DNA of 64,000 nt from Streptantibioticus_A sp037034305 (GTDB taxonomy: Bacteria; Actinomycetota; Actinomycetes; Streptomycetales; Streptomycetaceae), in the NCBI GenBank assembly GCA_037034305.1, contig JBAGJY010000006.1:186001-250000 (forward strand), read 5' to 3'. The position numbers were made by a program, and so were the translations under genes. The notes under the pieces are model-generated. The model had not been told where the DNA came from, searched no databases, and worked only from the letters and a program-made list of their open reading frames with translations. Below, in pieces: positions 17,490 through 25,791 of this stretch. Each line of letters begins with the position of its first letter. Positions within the stretch are counted from its first letter, which is position 1.

Positions 17490-17906
17490 GTGACCGAACG
17501 GAACGACCTGCCGACGAAGGGGCAGCGAGCGGTGGCGTTGAGAGTCAAGGCGGAGCAGCGGGACGGCTGGACCGTACTGTGCGTGTCGGGCGAGATGGAC
17601 CTGGTGACCTCGCCCGCGGTGCGGCAGCACGTCCATGACGCGGTCGCCGAGGGACGGCGCCGTGTGGTGCTCGACCTGTCCGGAGTGCGTTTCTGCGACT
17701 CCAGCGGGGTGGGCGTGCTGATCGCGGCGCGCCGCCTGATGCGCTCGTGCACCGGCCGCCTGCGGCTGATACTGCCCGCGCAGGGCGCGGTGGACGGCTC
17801 GCACGTCAACCGGGTGCTGGCCGCGCTGGGTGTGCGGCGCCTGTTCGAGGTCTTCCAGGACCTGGACGCCGCTGTGGACGACACGGCCCGCCCGCTGTCC
17901 GCCTGA
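17490..17906 (+). CDS. STAS-domain anti-sigma factor antagonist
   Basis: A protein of about 138 residues, a single STAS domain of the RsbV/SpoIIAA type. The phosphorylation loop is intact (FCDSSGVG, Ser71/Ser72), so it can be switched by a kinase of the HATPase (RsbW) type; one such protein is encoded at 30,490. Several starts are possible (GTG 17490, GTG near 17532); 17490 is kept because it retains a full domain plus the usual polar tail. Confidence 0.85.
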   Translation: MTERNDLPTKGQRAVALRVKAEQRDGWTVLCVSGEMDLVTSPAVRQHVHDAVAEGRRRVVLDLSGVRFCDSSGVGVLIAARRLMRSCTGRLRLILPAQGAVDGSHVNRVLAALGVRRLFEVFQDLDAAVDDTARPLSA

Positions 17907-17912
17907 GCGGCC

Positions 17913-18530
17913 CTATCTGACCGCGTAGTCCCCCAACGAGGGCTCCAGCAGCCCGAACGCCTCCCGGGCCGCTTCGGCGAGCCCGGTGAAGAACTCCTCC
18001 TCGTCCTGCCCGGCCTCGGAACGCCGCCGCGCCTCGTGGAACAACACCCGCTGCACACCGGACAGTTGGGCCGCCGCCACCCAGGGCGACACTCCCTCGG
18101 CGCCGACCTCCTCGACCAGTGTCCGGGCCAGCGCCTGCTCCTGCTGGTCGTAGATCTCCCGCAACCGCGCCCGCAGCGCCGGGCTCTGCACGGTCAGCCG
18201 GGCGAAACCGGGTCCGACACGGCCGAGCAGTGCCGCGTGCGCCTCGCAGTCCGCCAGGTACCTGCGGCGCAGCGCGGCCAGCGCCGACTCGCCGGGGGAC
18301 CGTTCGGCGACGGTGCGCGACGGCCCGTCGACCACCTCCTCGTGCGCGTCGAAGAACAGGTCCTCCTTGCGCGGGAAGTAGTTGGTGACGGTCATCTTGG
18401 AGACCCCGGCCGCATCGGCGATGTCCGCGATGGTCGTCTGCTCGAAACCGCGCTCGATGAACATCAGTGTCGCGACGTGCGAGATCCGCTGCCGGGTCTG
18501 CTGCTTCTTGAGTTCACGGAGTCGGGCCAT
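17913..18530 (-). CDS. TetR-family repressor of the adjacent MFS transporter
   Basis: A 205-residue TetR regulator with its HTH at about 33-55 (TIADIADAAGVSKMTVTNYFPRK) and a helical ligand domain. It is divergent from a DHA2-type transporter, with an AGGTCnGACCT palindrome between them that is the likely operator. The layout is the classic QacR/TetR efflux arrangement; the inducer is unknown. Confidence 0.88.
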   Translation of the reverse strand: MARLRELKKQQTRQRISHVATLMFIERGFEQTTIADIADAAGVSKMTVTNYFPRKEDLFFDAHEEVVDGPSRTVAERSPGESALAALRRRYLADCEAHAALLGRVGPGFARLTVQSPALRARLREIYDQQEQALARTLVEEVGAEGVSPWVAAAQLSGVQRVLFHEARRRSEAGQDEEEFFTGLAEAAREAFGLLEPSLGDYAVR

Positions 18531-18551
18531 GACCGCATCCTATCCGGTTTC

Positions 18552-18599
18552 TAGGTCGGACCTAAAAATCTGCTTGACGCCATTCCTTGGTTCGACCTA
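18552..18599. promoter_or_regulatory. Paired operators between tetR and the MFS gene
   Basis: TAGGTCGGACCTA (18552-18564) is a perfect palindrome. A second imperfect copy in the same orientation, GGTTCGACCTA, lies at 18589-18599 and overlaps the spacer and -10 of the MFS promoter. The arrangement suggests repression of the transporter by blocking polymerase. Confidence 0.6.
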
Positions 18600-18603
18600 A
18601 TTT
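18574..18603 (+). promoter_or_regulatory. Predicted promoter of the MFS gene (leaderless mRNA)
   Basis: -35 TTGACG (18574-18579) and -10 TAATTT (18598-18603) are separated by 18 bases. Transcription would start at about 18610, i.e. at the ATG (18611), so the mRNA is predicted to be leaderless; there is no Shine-Dalgarno. Confidence 0.55.
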
Positions 18604-18610
18604 TAGGACC

Positions 18611-20011
18611 ATGCCAAGAATCGAGCGGGCGGTGTCCGTCCGCCCCGCGTCCCAGGCGGATCCCGACCACGTGGACGCCGCTGTCTGGCGGCTCGCCGCC
18701 GTACTCCTCCTCGGCCCGGTGCTCGCCCTGCTGGACACCACCATCGTCAGTGTCGGCCTGGACTCCGTCGCCCACGACCTCGGCAGCCCGCTCGCCACCG
18801 TCCAGTGGGTCTCCACCGGATATCTGCTGGCCGTCGCCCTCGTCATGCCGCTCACCGGCTGGGCGACCGAACGGTTCGGCGGCAAGGCGGTGTGGATGGC
18901 CTCCATCGCGTTGTTCACCGTGGGCTCCGCGCTGTGCGGTGCGGCCTGGTCGGCGCCCGCGCTGATCGCCTTCCGGGTGCTCCAGGGCGTCGGCGGCTCC
19001 ATGATCCAGCCGGTCGGCCAGTCGATGCTGGCCCAGGCGGCCGGTCCACGGCGGCTCGGCCGGGTCATCGGCGTGTCCGTGCTGCCCATCACCCTCGCCC
19101 CCGTGGCGGGCCCGGTGCTCGGCGGCCTGATCGTGCGGAACCTCGACTGGCGCTGGATGTTCTACGTCAACGTGCCCATCGGTGTCGCCACCTTCCTGCT
19201 CGCCGCGCGCGTACTGCCGGCCACCCCGCGGGCGGGCGGCCGCACCCCGCTCGACGTGACCGGACTGGCGCTGCTCGCCCCCGGGCTCGCCGCGCTCATG
19301 TTCGGCTGCGCACAACGCAGTTGGGGCGTCCTGCTGGCAGGTGTCGCGCTGGCCGCCGCGTACACCGGGTACGCGCTGCGCAAACGTGGTCGCGCGCCCC
19401 TGATCGACCTGCGGATGTTCGCCCGCCGCGGCTTCGCCGCCGCCACCGCGTCGTCGTTCGTCCTCGGCGGCTCGCTCTACAGCGCGATGCTGCTGCTCCC
19501 GCTCTACTTCCAACAGGTGTGTGGCGCCGACGCGATGAGCGCGGGCCTGCGGCTCGCCCCGCAGGCCGTCGGCACCGCGGCCGTCTCCCTGCTCGCCGGA
19601 CGCCTCGGCGACCGGCACGGGCCGCGCCCGATGATGCTCGCGGGACTGGCCCTCGCGCTGCTGGGCACGCTGCCGTTCGCCTTCCTCGGCCACGGCCCGG
19701 CCAACTGGCTGCTGACCGCCGCCCTGTTGGTGCGCGGTGCGGGCCTGGGCCTGGCCATGGTGCCCGGCATGTCCGCCGTCTACGCGGCCGTCCCTCCCGA
19801 GCAGGCGCCTCGGGCGGCGGGAACCGTCAACGTCGTCAACCGGCTCGGCGGTGCGCTCGGCACGGCGGTACTGACCGTGCTGCTGCAGCGCCAACTCGCC
19901 CGCTCGGCCGACCCGGCCGCAGCCTATGGCCACACGTTCGCCTGGGCGCTGGCCCTGTCCGCGGTGGCGTTCGTCCCCGCGCTGTACTACCCGGCGCGCG
20001 GGAAGCGTTGA
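18611..20011 (+). CDS. MFS drug efflux transporter, 14-TM DHA2 family
   Basis: A 466-residue integral membrane protein. Motif A (GWATERFGGKAVW), the DHA motif LDTTIVSVGLDSVAHDL in TM1 and motif C (GPVLGGLIV in TM5) identify a proton-coupled drug:H+ antiporter like EmrB/QacA. Under TetR control. The mca-type gene starts 53 bases downstream on the same strand, so the two may be co-expressed. Confidence 0.88.
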   Translation: MPRIERAVSVRPASQADPDHVDAAVWRLAAVLLLGPVLALLDTTIVSVGLDSVAHDLGSPLATVQWVSTGYLLAVALVMPLTGWATERFGGKAVWMASIALFTVGSALCGAAWSAPALIAFRVLQGVGGSMIQPVGQSMLAQAAGPRRLGRVIGVSVLPITLAPVAGPVLGGLIVRNLDWRWMFYVNVPIGVATFLLAARVLPATPRAGGRTPLDVTGLALLAPGLAALMFGCAQRSWGVLLAGVALAAAYTGYALRKRGRAPLIDLRMFARRGFAAATASSFVLGGSLYSAMLLLPLYFQQVCGADAMSAGLRLAPQAVGTAAVSLLAGRLGDRHGPRPMMLAGLALALLGTLPFAFLGHGPANWLLTAALLVRGAGLGLAMVPGMSAVYAAVPPEQAPRAAGTVNVVNRLGGALGTAVLTVLLQRQLARSADPAAAYGHTFAWALALSAVAFVPALYYPARGKR

Positions 20012-20064
20012 GCCCCGCGCAGTCCGGCACCTGTCCGCTCTACCGACCGACAAGGAAGCGATTG

Positions 20065-20898
20065 ATGGCGACCCCCCGACTGATGGCCGTGCACGCGCAC
20101 CCCGACGACGAGTCCAGCAAGGGTGCCGCGACCCTCGCCCGATACGCGGCGCAGGGCGCCGAGGTGCTCGTCGTCACCTGTACAGGTGGCGAACGCGGAG
20201 ACGTCCTCAACCCGGCCCTGGACCGTCCCGAGATCCGCGCCGACCTCCCGGCGATCCGCCGCCGTGAGATGGCCGCGGCGGCCGAAGTCCTCGGCGTGCG
20301 GCAGCGGTTCCTCGGCTTCGTGGACTCCGGTCTCCCGGCGGACGGCGAACCGCTGCCGGAGGGCTGCTTCGCGACCGTCCCAGTGGCCGACGCGGGGGCC
20401 GAACTGGCCGCAGTGATCCGCGAGTTCCGCCCGCACGTCGTCATCACCTACGACCCCACGGGCGGCTATCCGCACCCGGACCACGTCCAGACCCACCGTG
20501 TCGCCCTCGCCGCCTACGACGCCCTGGAGGGGGACCCGGCGCAGCCGCTCAAGCTCTACTACCAGGCCGCGTTCGACAAGGAGTGGTTCGCCACCCTGCA
20601 CGAGGCGATGCTGAGGCGCGGCATCGCCTCCCGGATGGGCGAGGTGCTGGCCGACTGGCCCGACTGGGCCCCCCGGTTCGACGTCACGACGCGCATCAGG
20701 TGCGCCGAGTACTTCGACGTACGCGACCGCGCCTTCCGCGCGCACGCCACGCAGGCCGATCCGGCGCACCCCTTCTTCGCCCACCCCCGCGACCTGGAAC
20801 GCCAGGTGTGGCCGACGGAGAACTACGTCCTCGCCCGCTCCCGGGTGGCGGCGCCGGTACCGGAGGACGACCTCTTCGCGGGCGTCAGCCTCCGCTGA
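20065..20898 (+). CDS. mca: Mycothiol S-conjugate amidase
   Basis: This 277-residue enzyme cleaves mycothiol-toxin conjugates to a mercapturic acid and GlcN-Ins. The LmbE/PIG-L zinc site is complete: AHPDDE (His12, Asp15) and HPDH (His138, His141). The opening LMAVHAHPDDESSKGAAT is characteristic of Mca rather than MshB. GGAAG precedes the ATG. Placed just after an efflux pump, it could generate a mercapturate that the pump exports. Whether this is the only mca copy in the genome cannot be judged here. Confidence 0.85.
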   Translation: MATPRLMAVHAHPDDESSKGAATLARYAAQGAEVLVVTCTGGERGDVLNPALDRPEIRADLPAIRRREMAAAAEVLGVRQRFLGFVDSGLPADGEPLPEGCFATVPVADAGAELAAVIREFRPHVVITYDPTGGYPHPDHVQTHRVALAAYDALEGDPAQPLKLYYQAAFDKEWFATLHEAMLRRGIASRMGEVLADWPDWAPRFDVTTRIRCAEYFDVRDRAFRAHATQADPAHPFFAHPRDLERQVWPTENYVLARSRVAAPVPEDDLFAGVSLR

Positions 20899-21022
20899 CG
20901 GCCGCGTGCGGCACCGGGGCGGCCCAAGTCGCCGACACCGGCGGACGCCCCAGATGACCGGTCGCTCGCCTGGCGGCGCGTGCCTCAGGCACGGCCGTCA
21001 GCCGATGTACCCGGCGCGGCCG

Positions 21023-21490
21023 TCAGCCGATGTAGGGGGTGGTCGCGACGACGAAGTCCCGTATGGCGGCACGTGACGCGTCGCGCGCGGCGTCCAACCC
21101 GCCTCGGTCCTCGGCGTGGTGGAGTGCGGTCACCACCTCCAGCGTCCGCTCGGCGAGTCCGGACAGCTCCGCGTTCCCGGTGAGCATCTGCGCGCGGAAC
21201 ATCGCCTCTTGCGCCGCGTAGCGCAGCTTGTAGACCTCTTCCTGGAGCTCGCGGGTGTCCTCCTCGACCCGGTGCTCGTGCCGTACGAACCAGCGATGCA
21301 CCAGCACCCGCCGGTATTCCAGGAGCGCCCCCGCGTAGCCGCAGTAGGCGTCGATCCGCTCCTGGCGCAGCTTCTCGTCCCGGTTGAGCCGCGCGCTGCG
21401 CTCCGCGGTCCGGCGCTGGAAGGCGTGTGTGACGGTGGACCCCAGCAGTGTGCCCGACACGGCGATGACGCTCGGCAGAACCGCACCCAT
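21023..21490 (-). CDS. Small membrane-anchored coiled protein of unknown function
   Basis: A 155-residue protein with one short N-terminal hydrophobic segment (about 3-20) followed by a charged, mostly helical and probably coiled-coil body. It resembles widespread Streptomyces hypotheticals of this size. No enzymatic motif. It is divergent from the macrodomain gene with 51 bases between. Confidence 0.65.
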   Translation of the reverse strand: MGAVLPSVIAVSGTLLGSTVTHAFQRRTAERSARLNRDEKLRQERIDAYCGYAGALLEYRRVLVHRWFVRHEHRVEEDTRELQEEVYKLRYAAQEAMFRAQMLTGNAELSGLAERTLEVVTALHHAEDRGGLDAARDASRAAIRDFVVATTPYIG

Positions 21491-21541
21491 GGCGGCAGCG
21501 GATCACACGGCGCGCGCCCTTCGCGGTGGCATGATCGCGGC

Positions 21542-22051
21542 ATGGCGCACATCACGTTCGCAAAGGGTGACATCACCGTCCAACACGTCGACGCCGTCGT
21601 GAACGCCGCCAACTCCTCGCTGCTGGGCGGAGGCGGCGTGGACGGCGCGATCCACCGCGGTGGCGGCCCGGAGATCCTCGCGGAGTGCCGGGCGCTGCGG
21701 GCGTCGAAGTACGGCAGGGGGCTGCCCACCGGGCAGGCGGTGGCGACCACCGCGGGCAGGCTGCCCGCGCGGTGGGTGATCCACACCGTGGGACCGGTCT
21801 GGTCGGCGAGCGAGGACCGCTCCGCCGCGCTGGCGTCCTGCTACCGCGAATCACTGCGGGTGGCCGACGAGTTGGGGGCACGGACGGTGGCCTTCCCGGC
21901 GATCTCCACCGGCGTCTACGGCTGGCCGATGGACGACGGCGCCCGGATCGCGGTCCGCACGGTGCGCGAGACGGACACGTCGGTGGACGAGGTGCGCTTC
22001 GTCCTCTTCGACGACGCGGCGTACCAGGCGTTCACCGACGCGATGCCCTGA
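21542..22051 (+). CDS. Macrodomain protein, O-acetyl-ADP-ribose deacetylase type
   Basis: A 169-residue single macrodomain close to E. coli YmdB. The ADP-ribose pocket is seen as VNAANSSLLGGGGVDGAIHR (about 20-39) and the phosphate loop as ISTGVYGWP (about 122-130). Members hydrolyse O-acetyl-ADP-ribose or remove ADP-ribose from proteins. Downstream is a convergent phospholipase gene. Confidence 0.9.
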   Translation: MAHITFAKGDITVQHVDAVVNAANSSLLGGGGVDGAIHRGGGPEILAECRALRASKYGRGLPTGQAVATTAGRLPARWVIHTVGPVWSASEDRSAALASCYRESLRVADELGARTVAFPAISTGVYGWPMDDGARIAVRTVRETDTSVDEVRFVLFDDAAYQAFTDAMP

Positions 22052-22069
22052 CCGTTGCCCCTGGCGCCG

Positions 22070-24034
22070 CTACCGATGCAGCCGTCCCGCGAAGCGGCGC
22101 TCGAAACCGTCACCGGTGTCGGCCGTCACCGTGTGGTCGTAGCGCCCGGCGGAGGTCGGCGCGAGCACCTCGTGCGCGGATCCACCCGGCGCGACGGTGA
22201 CCGTGCGCGGCGCCGAAGGCGTCGCGAACCGGGCCGCGTTGGCCCCGATGGTGAAGGCGACCGGCTTGCCGCCCTCGTTGCGCAGGGTCAGCCGCAGACC
22301 GTCCGGGTGCTCGGTGGCGGCGATCTCCGGATGCCCCTTGGCGGGGTCGCTCCAGGTGCGCACGTCGCCCTTGAAGCCGCGCAGGAACCCGTCGGGCCCG
22401 TGCGCGTCGATGTCGTACGGGCCGCCGCTGACCGACTGCGCGCTGAAGAAGTCGGTGACCGTACCGCCGACCGGCAGGGTGTAGCGCCAGGCGCCGAACT
22501 GGCGGTGGTTGACCGTGTACATCGACAGACCGGCACCGAGGCGGCCGAGGTTGTCCACGGTGATCCACAGCAGGCCCTTGGCCGGGTCGGTACGCGACGA
22601 CGAGCCGAACCGGTAGCCGATCGCAAGCGCGGGCCGGTCCCCGGGCTCCACCTCGGGGAGGTTCTGCACGAGCGGCGGGAAGATCGGCGGCAGGATCTTC
22701 TTGTCCTGCTCGGCGAGGTCCGCGAGCAGCTTCTTGGTGTCCGGCAGCGTGGGAAACACGGTGGTGTTCTTGTGCCGGAAGTCGAACGCCGACATCAGGT
22801 CGCCGCACACGGTACGGCGCCAGGAGGAGATGTTGGGCTCCTTGACCCCGGTCCAGTTCTCCAGGAACCGCAGCACGGAGGTGTGGTCGAAGACCTCGGA
22901 GTTGACGCGTCCGCCACGGCTCCAGGGCGAGATGACGATCATCGGCACGCGTGGTCCGAGGCCGATGGGCTGGCCGTTGACGAACTCGTCGGGCGTGCCG
23001 TCGGGCGCCACCGGCGGCACCACGTGGTCGAAGAAGCCGTCGTTCTCGTCGTAGTTGAGGAGGACGACGGTCTTCTCCCAGACCTCGGGGTGTTTGGCGA
23101 GCGCGTCGAGCACATAGGACGCGGTGAAGTCGGCGCCCTGCGCGGGCGGGTGGTTGGGGTGCTCGGACTGGTCGGTCGGCGCCACCACCCAGCTCACCGC
23201 GGGCAGCTGGCCGCTGGCGACGTCCTGCGCGAAGTCGTCGGGACCGCGTTTGGCCATGCCCCGGGTGTAGAGCGCCGAGTCCTTGGGCGCGTTCTGGAAC
23301 TGCTTGAACCACGCCAAGGGGTTGTCGTCGAAGTTGTCGTCCTGCTGGTAGATCTTCCACGAGATCCCGGCGGACTGCAGCCGCTCCGGATAGGTGGTCC
23401 AGGTGTACCCCTTCTCGCTGTTGTCGGTGACCGGCCCGCCGCCGGAGCCGCGCGGATCGATCATTCCCGTCCACAGATAGAGGCGGTTGGGGTTGGTGGA
23501 CGCCATGGTGGAGCAGAAGTACTGGTCGCACAGGGTGAACTGGTCGGCGAGCGCGTACTGGAACGGGATGTCCTGGCGGCGGTAGTAGCCCATCGTGTAC
23601 CAGGACTTGGCCGGTATCCAGTTGGTGTACTGGCCCTTCGCCCAGGCGCTGTGGGTGCCGTCCCAGGAGTGGTCGAGGTCGAAGATCCGCTGCGCGTCGG
23701 AGGTCGTGGTGTCCAGGTGCCAGGGCAGCAAGGTGGTCCCGCCGAGGTTGCCCAGCAGCTTCTGGTGCAGCACGTCGGACCCGTTCGGCAGCCGCACCAG
23801 CGAGGTGTCCCGGTAGCCGCGCACCCCGTTCAACGTCCCGTAGTAGTGGTCGAAGGAACGGTTCTCCTGCATGAGGACCACCACGTGCTCGACATCGTCC
23901 AGCGTCCCGTGCGGCCCGCGCCGCGCGGTGGCCGCCACGGCCTGCCGTACCGCCCCGGGCAGCGCTCCGGAGCCGAGCGCGGCGCCGCCGGCGACGGCCG
24001 AACCCAGCAGCGTGCGGCGGGAGATGGGGGACAC
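22070..24034 (-). CDS. Tat-exported phospholipase C, phosphocholine-specific type
   Basis: A 654-residue exported enzyme of the phosphoesterase/PlcC family. It begins with a twin-arginine signal (SRRTLLGSAVAGG, residues 5-17), has the family signature ENRSFDHYYG (57-66), metal-site segments DENDGFFDH and VPMIVISPWSRGGRV, and a C-terminal DUF756-type repeat pair typical of this family. It hydrolyses phosphatidylcholine or sphingomyelin outside the cell and is often phosphate-regulated; I saw no clear PHO box. Confidence 0.9.
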   Translation of the reverse strand: MSPISRRTLLGSAVAGGAALGSGALPGAVRQAVAATARRGPHGTLDDVEHVVVLMQENRSFDHYYGTLNGVRGYRDTSLVRLPNGSDVLHQKLLGNLGGTTLLPWHLDTTTSDAQRIFDLDHSWDGTHSAWAKGQYTNWIPAKSWYTMGYYRRQDIPFQYALADQFTLCDQYFCSTMASTNPNRLYLWTGMIDPRGSGGGPVTDNSEKGYTWTTYPERLQSAGISWKIYQQDDNFDDNPLAWFKQFQNAPKDSALYTRGMAKRGPDDFAQDVASGQLPAVSWVVAPTDQSEHPNHPPAQGADFTASYVLDALAKHPEVWEKTVVLLNYDENDGFFDHVVPPVAPDGTPDEFVNGQPIGLGPRVPMIVISPWSRGGRVNSEVFDHTSVLRFLENWTGVKEPNISSWRRTVCGDLMSAFDFRHKNTTVFPTLPDTKKLLADLAEQDKKILPPIFPPLVQNLPEVEPGDRPALAIGYRFGSSSRTDPAKGLLWITVDNLGRLGAGLSMYTVNHRQFGAWRYTLPVGGTVTDFFSAQSVSGGPYDIDAHGPDGFLRGFKGDVRTWSDPAKGHPEIAATEHPDGLRLTLRNEGGKPVAFTIGANAARFATPSAPRTVTVAPGGSAHEVLAPTSAGRYDHTVTADTGDGFERRFAGRLHR

Positions 24035-24166
24035 GGCGCCTCCTGATCAGCTTGGGTTACCGGCGGGTACAGGCCGGTGCGGCGCGATGATTCCAGCCGC
24101 CGGTGAACATGGGAAGGCTCATGCGCCGCTGGATCGCGACGAGTTGGCGGCGGCGCCGTACCGGGC

Positions 24167-25693
24167 TCACGCCTGCGAGAACCGTTCGCGCAGCTTGTAC
24201 TTGAGCACCTTGTGCAGCGTCTCGTTGCGCGGCAGCGCCGTCACGACCTCCAACCGCTCCGGAAGCTTGTGCACCGCCAGCCCCGCCGACCGCAGGAACG
24301 AGGTGACCTCCGGCAAAGTGAGCGCGGCGCTGCCCGGGGACTGCTCCACCACCGCGCAGACCCGCTCGCCGCGCTCGGGGTCCGGCAGGCCGATCACCGC
24401 GGCGTCGCGCACGGCGGGGTGTGCGTAGAGCAGTTCCTCGATCTCCTTGGCGGAGATGTTCTCCCCCTTGCGGATGATGACGTCCTTGAGCCGCCCGGTG
24501 AGCACGAGGTGCCCGTCGGCCGTCAGCCGACCCAGGTCACCGGTGCGGAAGAAGCCGTCCTCGTCGAACGCGGCGGCGGTCTGTGCGGGGTCCACATAGC
24601 CCTGGCAGACCGCCTCGCCGCGCAGTCTGACCTCGCCGTCCACGACGCGTACCGCCATTTCGGCGGGCGGGCGGCCCTCGGTGGTGGCCAGGTTCTCGGG
24701 GGTGTCGAGCGGCGAGCCCATGGTGATCATCGGGGCCTCGGTCATGCCGTATCCGTGGGTGAGCTGGCAGCCGAGTTCCCGTACCACCTGGTGGTACAGC
24801 TCGGGGGGCTTGGGCGCCCCGCCGCCCGCCAGCAGTCTCAGGGTGGGCAACAGGCGTTCGCCGGGGGGAAGTTGGCGCTGCGCGGCCAGGAACTGGGTGT
24901 AGAACGCCGTGCTGCCGCCCGCCAGGGTCACGCCGTGCCTGCGGTAGGCGTCCAGTGCCCAGGGCAGCGCGAACCGCTCCACGAGCAGCGCGGGGAACCC
25001 GTAGAGCAGCAACATGACCAGGTAGTCCGGGCCCCCTATGTGCGCGTAGGGGAAGGCGATCGAGCCGACGTCGTCCGGCCGCATCCGCAGCGCGTGGGCC
25101 AGGCAGGCGCCGCCCGCGATCAGGCTGCGGTCGGTGTGCAGCACGCCCTTGGGCGCGGAGGTGGTGCCGGAGGTCCAGTAGATCCAGCGCACCTGCCTGC
25201 CGTCGGTCGGCGGGGGAGGCAGGGTGCCGGGGTCCCCGTCGGGCAGGGCGTCGTACACGGTCAGCCGCGTCGGCGGGCGCGGCAGGCCGCGGGCGACGCG
25301 GTCGGCCATGGCGGCGTGGTCGAAGCCGCGCCAGGTGCCGGGGGTGAGAAGGAACCGTGCTTCGGTGCGCTGGACCGCGTACCGCACCTCGCGCTCCCGG
25401 TAGGACGGGATGACGGGGGTCTGGACGGCCCCGAGCCGGGCGAGCGCGGCCGAGAGCACCACCGTCTCGATCCGGGTCGGCAACTGCCAGCAGACCGCGG
25501 TGCCGGGCCGCACCCCGAGCCCGTACAGGCCCGCCGCGGTGCGCCGCGCGCGCTCGGCGAGCCCGCCGAAGGTCATCCGTCGGTCCGCCTCGTCCAGCAG
25601 CACCGGCGCCTCGGGAGTGAGCGCGGCGCGGCGCGCGATCAGCTCCCACAGTGTGCCGGACCTGCCCAGGGCGTAGGGGGTCGTCGCGCTCAT
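24167..25693 (-). CDS. Acyl-CoA synthetase (AMP-forming)
   Basis: This 508-residue adenylate-forming ligase activates a carboxylate with ATP and CoA. It shows the P-loop YWTSGTTSAPKG, HGYGMTEAP, and the hinge/A8 region TGDLGRL...GRLKDVIIRKGENIS with the C-terminal catalytic Lys region. The closest resemblance by eye is to the cyclohexanecarboxylate/aryl-CoA ligase branch. ATG 25693 has GGAGG 5 bases upstream. It is divergent from the amidohydrolase gene and shares the regulon operator at 25746, so it is probably part of the catabolic system; substrate unknown. Confidence 0.85.
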   Translation of the reverse strand: MSATTPYALGRSGTLWELIARRAALTPEAPVLLDEADRRMTFGGLAERARRTAAGLYGLGVRPGTAVCWQLPTRIETVVLSAALARLGAVQTPVIPSYREREVRYAVQRTEARFLLTPGTWRGFDHAAMADRVARGLPRPPTRLTVYDALPDGDPGTLPPPPTDGRQVRWIYWTSGTTSAPKGVLHTDRSLIAGGACLAHALRMRPDDVGSIAFPYAHIGGPDYLVMLLLYGFPALLVERFALPWALDAYRRHGVTLAGGSTAFYTQFLAAQRQLPPGERLLPTLRLLAGGGAPKPPELYHQVVRELGCQLTHGYGMTEAPMITMGSPLDTPENLATTEGRPPAEMAVRVVDGEVRLRGEAVCQGYVDPAQTAAAFDEDGFFRTGDLGRLTADGHLVLTGRLKDVIIRKGENISAKEIEELLYAHPAVRDAAVIGLPDPERGERVCAVVEQSPGSAALTLPEVTSFLRSAGLAVHKLPERLEVVTALPRNETLHKVLKYKLRERFSQA

Positions 25694-25745
25694 CCGGGCC
25701 TCCGGTCGCGCCTTGTCGGTTGGGGGCGGCATGGCTACGGTAGAT

Positions 25746-25760
25746 CTGACGGAGCGTCAG
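25746..25760. promoter_or_regulatory. Regulon operator 1 (CTGACGGAGCGTCAG)
   Basis: A perfect 6-bp-arm palindrome in the divergent promoter region of the acyl-CoA synthetase and amidohydrolase genes. One of nine copies in this catabolic region. Confidence 0.75.
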
Positions 25761-25791
25761 TTAAAGGGGTTCGGGCGAAGGGGAGGCGGCC

